Notes: generated by a model from the letters alone, not told the origin. A stretch of 64,000 bases of DNA from Pseudomonas gingeri (GCF_013386115.1 NZ_JACAOR010000008.1:509114-573113); one strand, 5' to 3'. Shown: positions 7,001 to 15,063, numbered from the stretch's first letter. Translations and numbers: made by a program.

Positions 7001-9106
7001 GTGGATTACCCAAAAAGCGTACCCAGCGTTGGGCTGGTAAATGGCAAGTTCGTCGACGAGAACCCGGTGAACGGTTCGCCGGGGTCGTTGATTCCGGCGG
7101 TATGGGGCAATGCGGTCACCGAGGAACTGCTCAATGTGGTCCAGGCCGGTGGCCTGGAACCTGCGGAGGCCGAGCGGGACCAGTTGTTGCGGGCGATCCA
7201 GACCATCGTCAAGAGCTCGCTGCCGCCGGAGCAGATTCGCACCACCCTGACGGCGTATGGGATTACCGATGCCTATACCAAGGCTGAGGTCGAGTCGCTG
7301 TTCAAGAACGCCACGGCGCTGCCGGTCGGCGCGATGATGGCATTTCCCAAGGGCGTGGTTCCCAACGGGTTCCTGGAAGTCGATGGCAGTGTGCAGAGTG
7401 CTGCGACCTACCCGGACCTGGCGGCGTATCTGGGGACCACCTTCAACAAGGGAGATGAGGGGACCGGGAATTTCCGTCTGCCGGAATCGCGCGGGGAATT
7501 TCTGCGTGGCTGGGATCATGGGCGGGGGGTGGATGCCGGGCGTGGTGTTGGCAGCTACCAGGCCGGAGCCGTTGAAGCTCACTCCCATGCGGCGAATTAC
7601 TACAACGCCGCAAACAATGCGATCAATAATTCATTCTCAAGGAAAGACGCCTACTCACCGGCATACACGTCCGGGGTGACTGCCGTCACGATGGATGCTT
7701 CGGGCGGCGGTGCGGAAACTCGGCCACGAAACTGGGCGGTCATGTGGTGTATCAAGGCCTGGAACGCCCCCGTCAATCAAGGCCAGATTGATGTCGCGGC
7801 ATTGGTCGACGAAGTGCAGAAATTGAAGGCATCGGTGCCTATTGGCTCGATGTTGTCTTTCCCGAAAGGCGTGGTGCCTCCTGGGTATCTGGAGGTGGAC
7901 GGCAGTGTGCAGAGCGCCGCGACTTATCCTGACCTGTATGCGTACCTGGGGACGACCTTCAACACTGGGAGCGAGCCCGCGGGCTTCTTCCGGTTGCCGG
8001 AGTCGCGGGGGGAGTTTCTGCGCGGGTGGGATCATGGGCGGGGGGTGGATTTAGCGCGAGGGGTAGGGTCATATCAGTTGGATGCAATGCAAGGGCATCG
8101 ACATTCTCCGCTCAGTTCAAGCACCGCATTTACAACATATGGTATAGGCGTCGGCGGCGCTGCTAATGGAGCCGGTATTGTCGACCGTGCAACCACTGGC
8201 GACCCTGTGACTGATGGTGTGAGCGGTGCTCCGCGTACAGGGTCAGAAACTCGACCGCGTAACATGGCCGTTATGTGGTGCATCAAGGCCTGGAACGCAC
8301 CGACCAATCAGGGAAATATTGATGTCGCTGCATTGGCGGCCCAAGTTCAGAGCGTGCAGAAAGTCGCTGTCGTAGGCTCGCATAAAGGGCTCACAGCTTC
8401 TGCTTCCGGGCTGAACTCGTTGGTGAGCGTCTCTGCCGAGCAACTGGTGGTGGGCAACGAGGTTTCGTTCAGAAACCTGAATGCCGTGAGTTTGAACATC
8501 AATGCTGCTGTCGTGGGTGTCAATGGTCTGGATACTGGTGCCCTGGCCGCATCGACCTGGTACAGCCTCTGGGTGATCTGGAATGGCACCGTCACTTCGG
8601 GGTTGCTGTCGCTGAGCGCGACCTCTCCAACGCTTCCCAGCGGGTACACCCACAAAGCCAGGGTGGGCTGGATTCGCACCGATGCTACCAGCAACAAATA
8701 CCCGCTTTCCTTTACCCAGGTTGGCAGACGAGTTCAGTACAAAGTAACGACAGGTAGTAATGTTGCCAGTCTTCCTGTGATGGCAAGTGCTACAGGCAAT
8801 CTCGCAGCATGGTCGGCAGTTGCGGTAGGTAACTATTTGCCGCCAACAGCACCGACAATCGACGTAGGACTCCAAGTGCAAGCAGCCGGAGCACAAATCG
8901 CCTGGGCGAGCATCGTTCCAAACAACGCCTACTCGACGACCGTTTCGATTAATACACCTGCGGCCCTTACGGCGGGAACTTATCAGGCCCTCACTGGTGG
9001 GCGCGTGATGATGCAATTGGAAAGCTCTTCAATTTACTGGACTTCGGTTAGTTCTACAGGCGGAGCCATGACTGTGTACTGTGCTGGCTGGGAGGATGCA
9101 TTATGA
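7001..9106 (+). CDS. Tail fibre 1 with duplicated collar domains
   Basis: A 701-residue fibre. I choose GTG 7001 because AGAGGA lies eight bases upstream and because the second fibre (9785) begins with the same DYPKSVP segment at an ATG. Residues 1-100 form the baseplate-attachment region shared with fibre 2. Two copies of a tail-collar unit follow, about 172 residues apart: each has FPKGVVP.GFLEVDGSVQSAATYPDL, RLPESRGEFLRGWDHGRGVD and TRPRN.AVMWCIKAWNAP (bases about 7319-7805 and 7835-8340). The C-terminal 250 residues are unrelated to fibre 2 and probably bind the receptor. The gene overlaps its chaperone by four bases. Confidence 0.85.
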   Translation: MDYPKSVPSVGLVNGKFVDENPVNGSPGSLIPAVWGNAVTEELLNVVQAGGLEPAEAERDQLLRAIQTIVKSSLPPEQIRTTLTAYGITDAYTKAEVESLFKNATALPVGAMMAFPKGVVPNGFLEVDGSVQSAATYPDLAAYLGTTFNKGDEGTGNFRLPESRGEFLRGWDHGRGVDAGRGVGSYQAGAVEAHSHAANYYNAANNAINNSFSRKDAYSPAYTSGVTAVTMDASGGGAETRPRNWAVMWCIKAWNAPVNQGQIDVAALVDEVQKLKASVPIGSMLSFPKGVVPPGYLEVDGSVQSAATYPDLYAYLGTTFNTGSEPAGFFRLPESRGEFLRGWDHGRGVDLARGVGSYQLDAMQGHRHSPLSSSTAFTTYGIGVGGAANGAGIVDRATTGDPVTDGVSGAPRTGSETRPRNMAVMWCIKAWNAPTNQGNIDVAALAAQVQSVQKVAVVGSHKGLTASASGLNSLVSVSAEQLVVGNEVSFRNLNAVSLNINAAVVGVNGLDTGALAASTWYSLWVIWNGTVTSGLLSLSATSPTLPSGYTHKARVGWIRTDATSNKYPLSFTQVGRRVQYKVTTGSNVASLPVMASATGNLAAWSAVAVGNYLPPTAPTIDVGLQVQAAGAQIAWASIVPNNAYSTTVSINTPAALTAGTYQALTGGRVMMQLESSSIYWTSVSSTGGAMTVYCAGWEDAL

Positions 9107-9450
9107 GTGGTTATGCAGTAAGAAATGATGGTCAGGGCTGGCGTGCTGTAAATGGTCCTGAGGATCTCCTGCCAGATGAATGGTACACGGAGAGCAATCC
9201 ACCCGATCCTGTTCCGCTTCCCCCTACCCGGGAAGAGTTGATCTCATTGTCCAAGGCCAAGAGAGATGCGTTGTTGTCTATTGCAGCAAACCGGATGGGG
9301 CCACTGCAAGATGCCGTGGATCTGGATGAGGCGACTGTAGAGGAGGTGGCAATGCTCAAAAAGTGGAAACAGTATCGTATTGCGCTGAACCGCATCGAGC
9401 AGCAGCCTGCGTTTCCAGATGATATCGCCTGGCCGGTATCGCCGGAGTGA
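9103..9450 (+). CDS. Tail fibre assembly chaperone 1
   Basis: A 115-residue protein whose C-terminal half (MGPLQDAVDLDEATVEEV, KKWKQYRIALNRI, FPDDIAWP) matches phage tail fibre assembly proteins and the second copy at 11097. The start codon overlaps the fibre stop (ATGA), so fibre and chaperone are coupled. Such proteins are needed for folding or attaching the cognate fibre. A hairpin terminator follows at 9468. Confidence 0.85.
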   Translation: MSGYAVRNDGQGWRAVNGPEDLLPDEWYTESNPPDPVPLPPTREELISLSKAKRDALLSIAANRMGPLQDAVDLDEATVEEVAMLKKWKQYRIALNRIEQQPAFPDDIAWPVSPE

Positions 9451-9467
9451 TTCGTACGGAATGACCG

Positions 9468-9492
9468 TGCCCGTCTTGTGCGGGCATTTTTC
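9468..9492 (+). terminator. Rho-independent terminator after fibre cassette 1
   Basis: TGCCCG (9468-9473), a seven-base loop and CGGGCA (9481-9486) are followed by a T run. It lies 18 bases after the first chaperone gene and may limit or modulate read-through into the second fibre cassette. Confidence 0.7.
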
Positions 9493-9784
9493 TATCGTGA
9501 GAAAAGTATACCCAGTCTCGTGCAGGTAATAGCTTGTATTTTCATGGCTGTGTTTCGATGGCCGTATCTATTCTTTCTCGACCTGCAGCACGGCTGGGTA
9601 TCCAGTCGATTGTTGAACGAGCTATCACTTTGGAGTTTTTTCGAATGAAAAGCTTTTTATCAGGCAAGGGTGTTGCGGGTGACAGGGCGTGCAAGTTAAG
9701 TATTTCAGGGTGTAAGTACCCGGAACAACGCACTTTGCCAGTCAAGTGGAAGGTGCATATCAATGATGGTTAGAGGAAGTAAGA
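9493..9784. other. AT-richer gap between the two fibre cassettes
   Basis: This 292-base stretch separates terminator 1 from the second fibre. It is less GC-rich than its surroundings. A 79-codon frame (9534-9773) can be read but lacks a good ribosome binding site, family resemblance or Pseudomonas-like codon use, so I do not call it a gene. The interval may hold a separate promoter for cassette 2 or be the scar of cassette acquisition. AGAGGAAG just before 9785 is the ribosome binding site of fibre 2. Confidence 0.5.
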
Positions 9785-11086
9785 ATGGATTATCCAAAAA
9801 GTGTACCCGGGGTCGGGCTGGCAAATGGAAAATTTGTCGACGATAACCCGATTACCGGTGCGCCCGGTTCGCTGATTCCAGCAGAGTGGGGAAATGCCGT
9901 CACCGATGAGATACTGGGGGTTATTCAGAAAGCAGGGCTAACGCCTGATGAAACCGATCACTCTCAGTTGGCCGGCTCGATTCTGGCGATTATCGCGAAA
10001 GCTACGCCGAATGCTGCGACCGAGAGTACGGCCGGTATTTTGAAACTGTCCACTGGGGATCAGGTCATTGCAAGCACGGACGACACAACCGCAGTGACCC
10101 CCAAGAAGCTTTTGCAGAAACTGGCGGCTACCACTCAGGGGCAGTCTCTGAGTGCCTTTACGACTGCCGGTGCGGCACCGTTGTTTACGCTGTCCCCCGT
10201 ACCAGCGATCACTGCATACACGGTGAATCAGCGGTTTCAAGTGAAATTCCATTCGGGGGGCGCCGGCTCTGACAAGATGAATATCTCGGGCCTCGGCCCG
10301 AAAAACATCATGCAATACGATGGCAGCGGCAATAAAGTCGCTGCTGCCATCCAAGGGCAGTTAACTGATGCTGTGTATGATGGCACCGATATTGTTTTGC
10401 TCGATCAGTTGCCAAATGCATCTGGTGTAACCCCTCCGCAATTCGATAACTCAACAAAAATCCCGACTACTGCTTTTGTTCAAAGTGTTGGATTTCAGTT
10501 TAGCGGTGCGTTTGGTATCAATACAAGCACCGTACTTACTGCGGCGGCTCATGCGGGCAGTCTTGTTGTTGCTACAAGCGCAACGCTGATTAACGTGACT
10601 TTGCCGCTCGCGTCTACCATGCCAGCAAAGACAACGATAAAGTTCTGGAGCTTTGGGAGCGGAGGGATGTCGATTGTCACTACAGGCTCCGATAGTATTC
10701 TCGTGCCAACCGCTACCACGGCGCTTCCGCTTCCCACTGGCGCTTGGGTTACTCTTGCCTCGAATGGAGCGGCAGGTTGGTATGCCATTGAGATGTCTGG
10801 AATTGGGGTTGGGCAGACACGACAGACTTTTGCTGTCGGAACTACACGAGTCGCTGGAACAACGTATTACAACACCACTGGGCGTCCTATTTGGATTTAC
10901 TTGCAAAACGCTGTATCGAATACAGTTGGTGGAGCAGGGACCCTGACAGTCGGGGGGAGTGCTATGGAATTTCCAACGAGTTGGTATTCCACCCCTACAT
11001 CGGGCGGTGGTGGAATTTCGGCTATGGTTTTACCCGGTGAGTCATACGTGGCAAGCGGCGCGACTCGTTGGATAGAAATTCGATAA
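9785..11086 (+). CDS. Tail fibre 2
   Basis: A 433-residue second fibre. Its first 50 residues nearly duplicate those of fibre 1 (DYPKSVPGVGLANGKFVDDNP, GSLIPAEWGNAVTDEIL), so it should dock on the same baseplate site. The segment STAGILKLSTGDQVIASTDDTTAVTP is typical of phage tail fibre repeat domains. The rest, rich in Thr, Ser and Gly with beta-strand character, has no counterpart in fibre 1 and no collar domain. ATG 9785 is preceded by AGAGGAAG. It forms a cassette with the chaperone at 11097. Its lower GC suggests horizontal exchange. Confidence 0.82.
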   Translation: MDYPKSVPGVGLANGKFVDDNPITGAPGSLIPAEWGNAVTDEILGVIQKAGLTPDETDHSQLAGSILAIIAKATPNAATESTAGILKLSTGDQVIASTDDTTAVTPKKLLQKLAATTQGQSLSAFTTAGAAPLFTLSPVPAITAYTVNQRFQVKFHSGGAGSDKMNISGLGPKNIMQYDGSGNKVAAAIQGQLTDAVYDGTDIVLLDQLPNASGVTPPQFDNSTKIPTTAFVQSVGFQFSGAFGINTSTVLTAAAHAGSLVVATSATLINVTLPLASTMPAKTTIKFWSFGSGGMSIVTTGSDSILVPTATTALPLPTGAWVTLASNGAAGWYAIEMSGIGVGQTRQTFAVGTTRVAGTTYYNTTGRPIWIYLQNAVSNTVGGAGTLTVGGSAMEFPTSWYSTPTSGGGGISAMVLPGESYVASGATRWIEIR

Positions 11087-11096
11087 GGAGATAAAT

Positions 11097-11459
11097 ATGT
11101 CATATTACAAAGATACAAAAAATGGGCTTCACTTCCTCGACGATGCCGCTTTCGCATATATGTTGCCAGACGGATCCTTAGAGATTACTGATACAGAGGC
11201 GCGTGCTGCTCAAGCCGCTGCGAACGAACCAAGTCCTGAGCAAGTATTAGCTGCTACAAATTCTGAGCGCGACTCTCTGCTTGCCACTGCCAGTCTGCGC
11301 ATCGCACCTCTACAAGATGCAGTTGACCTTGGCACGGCGACCTCCGACGACACGGCGAACCTGAAGCTTTGGAAGGAATATCGGGTTGCTGTGAATCGCG
11401 TGAGCACTCAGACAGGTTTCCCCACAACTATCGATTGGCCGGCAGCTCCCGAGTCCTGA
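11097..11459 (+). CDS. Tail fibre assembly chaperone 2
   Basis: A 120-residue paralogue of the chaperone at 9103. The two share RIAPLQDAVDLGTAT, LKLWKEYRVAVNRV and FPTTIDWPAAPE at matching positions, while their N-terminal 50 residues differ. The divergent N-terminus fits recognition of a different fibre. AAGGAG stands seven bases before the ATG and ten bases separate it from the fibre stop. Confidence 0.83.
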   Translation: MSYYKDTKNGLHFLDDAAFAYMLPDGSLEITDTEARAAQAAANEPSPEQVLAATNSERDSLLATASLRIAPLQDAVDLGTATSDDTANLKLWKEYRVAVNRVSTQTGFPTTIDWPAAPES

Positions 11460-11467
11460 TCACCACT

Positions 11468-11489
11468 AGCCGTAGTGAGCGGCTTTTTT
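11468..11489 (+). terminator. Hairpin terminator between fibre cassette 2 and lysis genes
   Basis: AGCCG (11468-11472) and CGGCT (11480-11484) flank a seven-base loop and run into a tract of six T. It is short but correctly placed between the fibre chaperone and the endolysin, and could tune lysis gene expression. Confidence 0.6.
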
Positions 11490-11505
11490 GTGTCTGGAGA
11501 AAGAC

Positions 11506-12069
11506 ATGCCCGTTACCCAGCAGCAATTGCTGCAAATCATGCCCAACGCCGGCCCCAAAGCCGGCGTTTTTGTACCTGCTCTCAACACCGCCATGTCCCG
11601 CCATCAGATCAACACTCCCAAGCGCATTGCCGCTTTCCTGGCCCAGATCGGCCATGAATCCGCGCAACTGCGTTATGTGCGGGAGCTGGGCAGTGACCAG
11701 TACCTGAGCAAGTACGATACGGGTGCCCTGGCGATCCGCCTGGGCAATACCCCGGAAGCCGACGGCGATGGCCAGCGCTATCGCGGTCGGGGGCTGATCC
11801 AGATCACCGGGCGCAGCAACTATCGTCAATGCAGCCTCGCGCTGTTCGGCGACGAGCGTCTGCTGCAACAGCCGGAACTGCTGGAACAGCCACAATGGGC
11901 CGCCGAGTCGGCGGCCTGGTTCTGGGAGCAGCAAGGGTTGAACGCGTTGGCCGATGCCGACCAGTTCAACAGCATCACCCGCAAGATCAACGGCGGCCTC
12001 AACGGCCTCGAGGATCGATTGCAACTCTGGGCACGGGCGAGGGCGGTGCTATGCGCCTCCTTGACCTGA
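11506..12069 (+). CDS. Endolysin, glycoside hydrolase 19 (chitinase-like)
   Basis: A 187-residue GH19-fold muramidase/endolysin. Characteristic segments are AAFLAQIGHESAQLRYVREL (catalytic Glu in GHES), YRGRGLIQITGRSNY, and the C-terminal FNSITRKINGGLNGLEDR. ATG 11506 follows CTGGAGAAAG; a GTG at 11488 lies inside the preceding terminator and is less likely. There is no signal peptide, so export would need a holin, which is not visible here. It releases tailocin particles by cleaving peptidoglycan. It overlaps the Rz gene by 19 bases. Confidence 0.88.
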   Translation: MPVTQQQLLQIMPNAGPKAGVFVPALNTAMSRHQINTPKRIAAFLAQIGHESAQLRYVRELGSDQYLSKYDTGALAIRLGNTPEADGDGQRYRGRGLIQITGRSNYRQCSLALFGDERLLQQPELLEQPQWAAESAAWFWEQQGLNALADADQFNSITRKINGGLNGLEDRLQLWARARAVLCASLT

Positions 12070-12587
12070 TCCCGGCGCCTTACCGTCTGTTCGCTGTCGT
12101 CGTGCTGCTGGCCATTCTGGCCGGTGGTTCGGCGGCACTGGCCTGGCGGGTTCAGGACTGGCGTTATGGCCTGCAACTGGAGCATCAAGCCAGGCTGCAG
12201 GCCGATACGCTCAAGCAGATTTCCCTGGCCGCGGCGACGCAACAGCGTGCCGAGCAGGACAAACGCCTGGCCCTGGAGCAACGACTCCAGGCCAGCGACC
12301 AGACTCATTCGAAGGAACTGAGCGATGTACAACAGGATCAGGCTCGCCTGCGTGATCGGATTGCCACTGCTGACCTGCGGCTGTCAGTCCTCCTCGACAG
12401 CGGCGATCCCGCCAGTGGCCGTGCAGTGCCAGCCACCACCGCCACCGGCGGCGTGGTTCATGCAGCCCCACGCGCCCGACTTGACCCGGCGCATGCTCAA
12501 CGAATTATCGCCATCACCGACGACGGCGACCGCGCCCTGATTGCCTTGAAGGCCTGTCAGGCGTATGCCGGAGCGGTGTCGCGCTGA
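12051..12587 (+). CDS. Rz-like inner-membrane spanin subunit
   Basis: A 178-residue lysis protein. One N-terminal membrane segment (LFAVVVLLAILAGGSAALAW) is followed by a long charged coiled-coil-like region (QARLQADTLKQISLAAATQQ onward), the layout of i-spanins. It begins within the endolysin gene and contains an out-of-frame lipoprotein gene (12325-12540) that has the features of Rz1. Together they would fuse the inner and outer membranes at the end of lysis. Confidence 0.8.
   Translation: MRLLDLIPAPYRLFAVVVLLAILAGGSAALAWRVQDWRYGLQLEHQARLQADTLKQISLAAATQQRAEQDKRLALEQRLQASDQTHSKELSDVQQDQARLRDRIATADLRLSVLLDSGDPASGRAVPATTATGGVVHAAPRARLDPAHAQRIIAITDDGDRALIALKACQAYAGAVSR
12325..12540 (+). CDS. 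Rz1-like outer-membrane lipoprotein spanin, embedded in Rz
   Basis: A 71-residue frame lying entirely inside the Rz gene in the +1 register. It begins MYNRIRLACVIGLPLLTCGC, a short signal peptide ending in a lipobox with Cys at position 20. The mature part is Pro-rich (CQPPPPPAAWFMQPHAP), closely recalling lambda Rz1 (PPPPPAWIMQP). Embedded Rz/Rz1 architecture is well known in phages. Annotation software often misses it because of the overlap. Confidence 0.8.
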   Translation: MYNRIRLACVIGLPLLTCGCQSSSTAAIPPVAVQCQPPPPPAAWFMQPHAPDLTRRMLNELSPSPTTATAP

Positions 12588-12671
12588 CATCCGGACGCAA
12601 GTCGCGGCTTGAAAGTCCGACGCGCTCCTGTAGGGTATTCATTTTGCCCAGGCGGCCCAGGTGTTCGAAAC

Positions 12672-12923
12672 CTGAAGGAGCCGGCTGGCTGGCGATGACG
12701 GCGGTGAATTCACCCTCGCTATCGCTGGCAAGCCAGCTCCCACAATGATCCGGCCGAATCTGTAGGAGTGGGCTTGCCCGCGAAAGGGACCTCAAGGTCG
12801 CCTGAAGCTTCGCTGGCAAGCCGGCTCCCACAATGACCCGGTCGAATCTGTGGGAGTGGGCTTGCCCGCGAAAGGGCCCTCAAGGCCGCCTGAAGCTTCG
12901 CTGGCAAGCCAGCTCCCACGCCG
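12672..12923. repeat. REP/REPIN array with an 88-bp tandem duplication
   Basis: Six REP-like palindromes in alternating orientation fill most of the 354-base gap between the lysis genes and cinA. Examples are CGCTGGCAAGCCAGCTCCCAC at 12724-12743 and GGAGTGGGCTTGCCCGC at 12765. The segment beginning GAATCTGT at 12756 is repeated at 12844, a tandem period of 88 bases with few differences. The gap holds no gene. The array marks the boundary between the tailocin and cinA. Confidence 0.85.
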
Positions 12924-12941
12924 TGAAAAGGAGAGAGCAAC

Positions 12942-13442
12942 GTGGACGACATCACCCGGCTTGCCGTCGAACTCGGCAAGCGCTTGCAAAACCTCAAGGC
13001 CCAGGTCACTACCGCCGAGTCCTGCACCGGCGGCGGCATCGCCGAGGCCATCACGCGGATTCCCGGCAGTTCGGCCTGGTTCGAGGCGGGCTACGTGACC
13101 TATTCCAATCGGCAGAAGACCTTGCAGTTGCAGGTCCCCGAGGCCTTGTTCGGCCAGGTCGGCGCCGTCAGTCGGGAAGTGGTCGAAGCCATGGTCCGTG
13201 GCGCCCAGGCCCACAGCGACGCGCGGTTCGCCGTGGCGGTCAGCGGCGTGGCCGGGCCGGACGGCGGCTCGTCGGAAAAGCCGGTGGGCACTGTGTGGCT
13301 CGCCTGGGGTGTGGGCGATCAGGTCGATACCGAGCGCCGGCAGTTCCCCGGCGACCGCGACGCGGTCCGCCGACAGACGGTGCAGGCCGCGCTGGAAGGG
13401 CTGTTGCGACGGGCGGAAGCAGAAATCGCAAATCAGGGGTAG
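12942..13442 (+). CDS. cinA: CinA C-terminal-domain protein (NMN deamidase, PncC type)
   Basis: A 166-residue stand-alone CinA C-terminal domain. Family members deamidate nicotinamide mononucleotide to nicotinate mononucleotide in NAD recycling. The signature is clear: TTAESCTGGGIAEAIT near the N-terminus, then AGYVTYSNRQK and VAVSGVAGPDGGSSEKPVGTVWLAW. The GTG at 12942 is preceded by AAGGAGAG. It lies directly upstream of recA, a common proteobacterial arrangement, and the flank of the tailocin insertion site. Confidence 0.9.
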   Translation: MDDITRLAVELGKRLQNLKAQVTTAESCTGGGIAEAITRIPGSSAWFEAGYVTYSNRQKTLQLQVPEALFGQVGAVSREVVEAMVRGAQAHSDARFAVAVSGVAGPDGGSSEKPVGTVWLAWGVGDQVDTERRQFPGDRDAVRRQTVQAALEGLLRRAEAEIANQG

Positions 13443-13469
13443 GCGATCCGTCAACGCTGTGGAATAATA

Positions 13470-13485
13470 CTGGCTACTTATACAG
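13470..13485 (+). promoter_or_regulatory. LexA (SOS) box of recA
   Basis: CTG-N10-CAG at 13470-13485 (CTGGCTACTTATACAG) fits the LexA consensus, 40 bases upstream of the recA start. It is expected to make recA-recX DNA-damage inducible. Confidence 0.8.
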
Positions 13486-13525
13486 GTGTTGGCCGTCAGG
13501 CCTTATTGATTACGTGAGGACTTTA

Positions 13526-14587
13526 ATGGACGACAACAAGAAGAAAGCCTTGGCTGCGGCCTTGGGTCAGATCGAACGTCAATTCGGCAAGGGTGCCGTG
13601 ATGCGTATGGGCGATCATGACCGTCAGGCGATCCCTTCGATCTCCACCGGTTCCCTGGGCCTGGACATCGCCCTCGGCATCGGCGGCCTGCCAAAGGGCC
13701 GTATCGTGGAAATCTACGGTCCGGAATCCTCGGGTAAGACCACCCTGACGCTTTCCGTCATCGCCCAGGCGCAGAAAGCCGGTGCGACCTGTGCCTTCGT
13801 CGACGCCGAACACGCCCTGGACCCGGAATACGCCGGCAAGCTGGGCGTCAATGTCGACGACCTGCTGGTTTCCCAGCCGGACACCGGCGAGCAGGCCCTG
13901 GAAATCACCGACATGCTGGTGCGCTCCAACGCGGTTGACGTGATCATCGTCGACTCCGTGGCCGCCCTGGTGCCAAAAGCGGAAATCGAAGGCGAAATGG
14001 GCGACATGCACGTCGGCCTGCAAGCCCGCCTGATGTCCCAGGCACTGCGCAAGATCACCGGTAACATCAAGAACGCCAACTGCCTGGTGATCTTCATCAA
14101 CCAGATCCGCATGAAGATCGGCGTGATGTTCGGCAGCCCGGAAACCACCACCGGTGGTAACGCGCTGAAGTTCTACGCTTCGGTTCGCCTGGACATCCGT
14201 CGTACCGGCGCGGTGAAGGAAGGCGACGAAGTGGTGGGCAGCGAAACCCGCGTCAAGGTCGTCAAGAACAAGGTGGCTTCGCCGTTCCGTCAGGCCGAGT
14301 TCCAGATCCTTTACGGCAAGGGCATCTACCTCAATGGCGAGATGATCGACCTGGGCGTGCTGCACGGCTTTGTCGAGAAGTCCGGTGCCTGGTACAGCTA
14401 CAACGGCAGCAAGATCGGTCAGGGCAAGGCCAACTCGGCCAAGTTCCTGGCGGACAACCCGGAAATCGCCGCCACCCTCGAGAAGCAACTGCGTGACAAG
14501 TTGCTGACCCCAGGTGTTGATACCAAGGCCAACTCCGGTGCTGCTGTCGTCGAAACCGAAGACGACCTGGCCGACGCTGACCTCTGA
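13526..14587 (+). CDS. recA: Recombinase RecA
   Basis: A 353-residue RecA, the normal length. It forms ATP-dependent filaments on single-stranded DNA, drives strand exchange and stimulates LexA self-cleavage. Walker A is GPESSGKTT (about residues 67-75), Walker B is VDVIIVDSVAAL, and the L2 loop region reads GVMFGSPETTTGGNALKFYAS. The start MDDNKKKALAAALGQIERQFGKG is the standard Pseudomonas one, with GAGGA upstream. An SOS box precedes it and recX follows eight bases after the stop. Confidence 0.99.
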   Translation: MDDNKKKALAAALGQIERQFGKGAVMRMGDHDRQAIPSISTGSLGLDIALGIGGLPKGRIVEIYGPESSGKTTLTLSVIAQAQKAGATCAFVDAEHALDPEYAGKLGVNVDDLLVSQPDTGEQALEITDMLVRSNAVDVIIVDSVAALVPKAEIEGEMGDMHVGLQARLMSQALRKITGNIKNANCLVIFINQIRMKIGVMFGSPETTTGGNALKFYASVRLDIRRTGAVKEGDEVVGSETRVKVVKNKVASPFRQAEFQILYGKGIYLNGEMIDLGVLHGFVEKSGAWYSYNGSKIGQGKANSAKFLADNPEIAATLEKQLRDKLLTPGVDTKANSGAAVVETEDDLADADL

Positions 14588-14595
14588 GTAAAGCG

Positions 14596-15063
14596 ATGAC
14601 CGCCGTACTGGATACCCCGGTCGCCGTACGGCGTACTGCCATGGACCTGCTCGCGCGACGCGAGCATGGTCGAGTCGAGCTGACGCGCAAATTGCGTCAG
14701 CGCGGCGCTTCTCCCGAAATGATCGACACCGAACTCGACCGCCTGACGGAAGAGGGGCTGCTGTCCGAATCCCGTTACCTCGAAAGCTTCGTTTCCTACC
14801 GTGCCCGTTCCGGCTATGGGCCTCTGCGTATTCGCGAGGAACTGAGCCAGCGCGGTCTTCAGCGTGCCGATATCGAACAGGCCCTGCGTGAAAGCGGTCT
14901 GGACTGGCAGGCGCAGTTGGAAGACACCTGGCGGCGCAAGTTTGCCGGACAACTGCCGGTGGACGCCCGTGAACGTGCCCGGCAAGGGCGCTTCCTGAGT
15001 TATCGGGGGTATTCCATGGAAATGATCGGCCGCCTGTTCAGCGGCCGAGGCATGGACGACTGA
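14596..15063 (+). CDS. recX: RecA regulatory protein RecX
   Basis: A 155-residue RecX, which modulates RecA filament growth. The family repeats are visible: ALDLLARREHGR-like MDLLARREHGRVELTRKLRQRG, then IDTELDRLTEEGLLSESRYLESFVSYR and GPLRIREELSQRGL. It follows recA by eight bases and is presumably cotranscribed. Its stop is immediately adjacent to the stop of the convergent LOG-family gene, with no bases between. Confidence 0.96.
   Translation: MTAVLDTPVAVRRTAMDLLARREHGRVELTRKLRQRGASPEMIDTELDRLTEEGLLSESRYLESFVSYRARSGYGPLRIREELSQRGLQRADIEQALRESGLDWQAQLEDTWRRKFAGQLPVDARERARQGRFLSYRGYSMEMIGRLFSGRGMDD

Noticed and set aside
9534..9773. 79-codon plus-strand frame between the fibre cassettes
   Set aside because: No ribosome binding site, no resemblance to known tail genes and atypical codon use; treated as intergenic.
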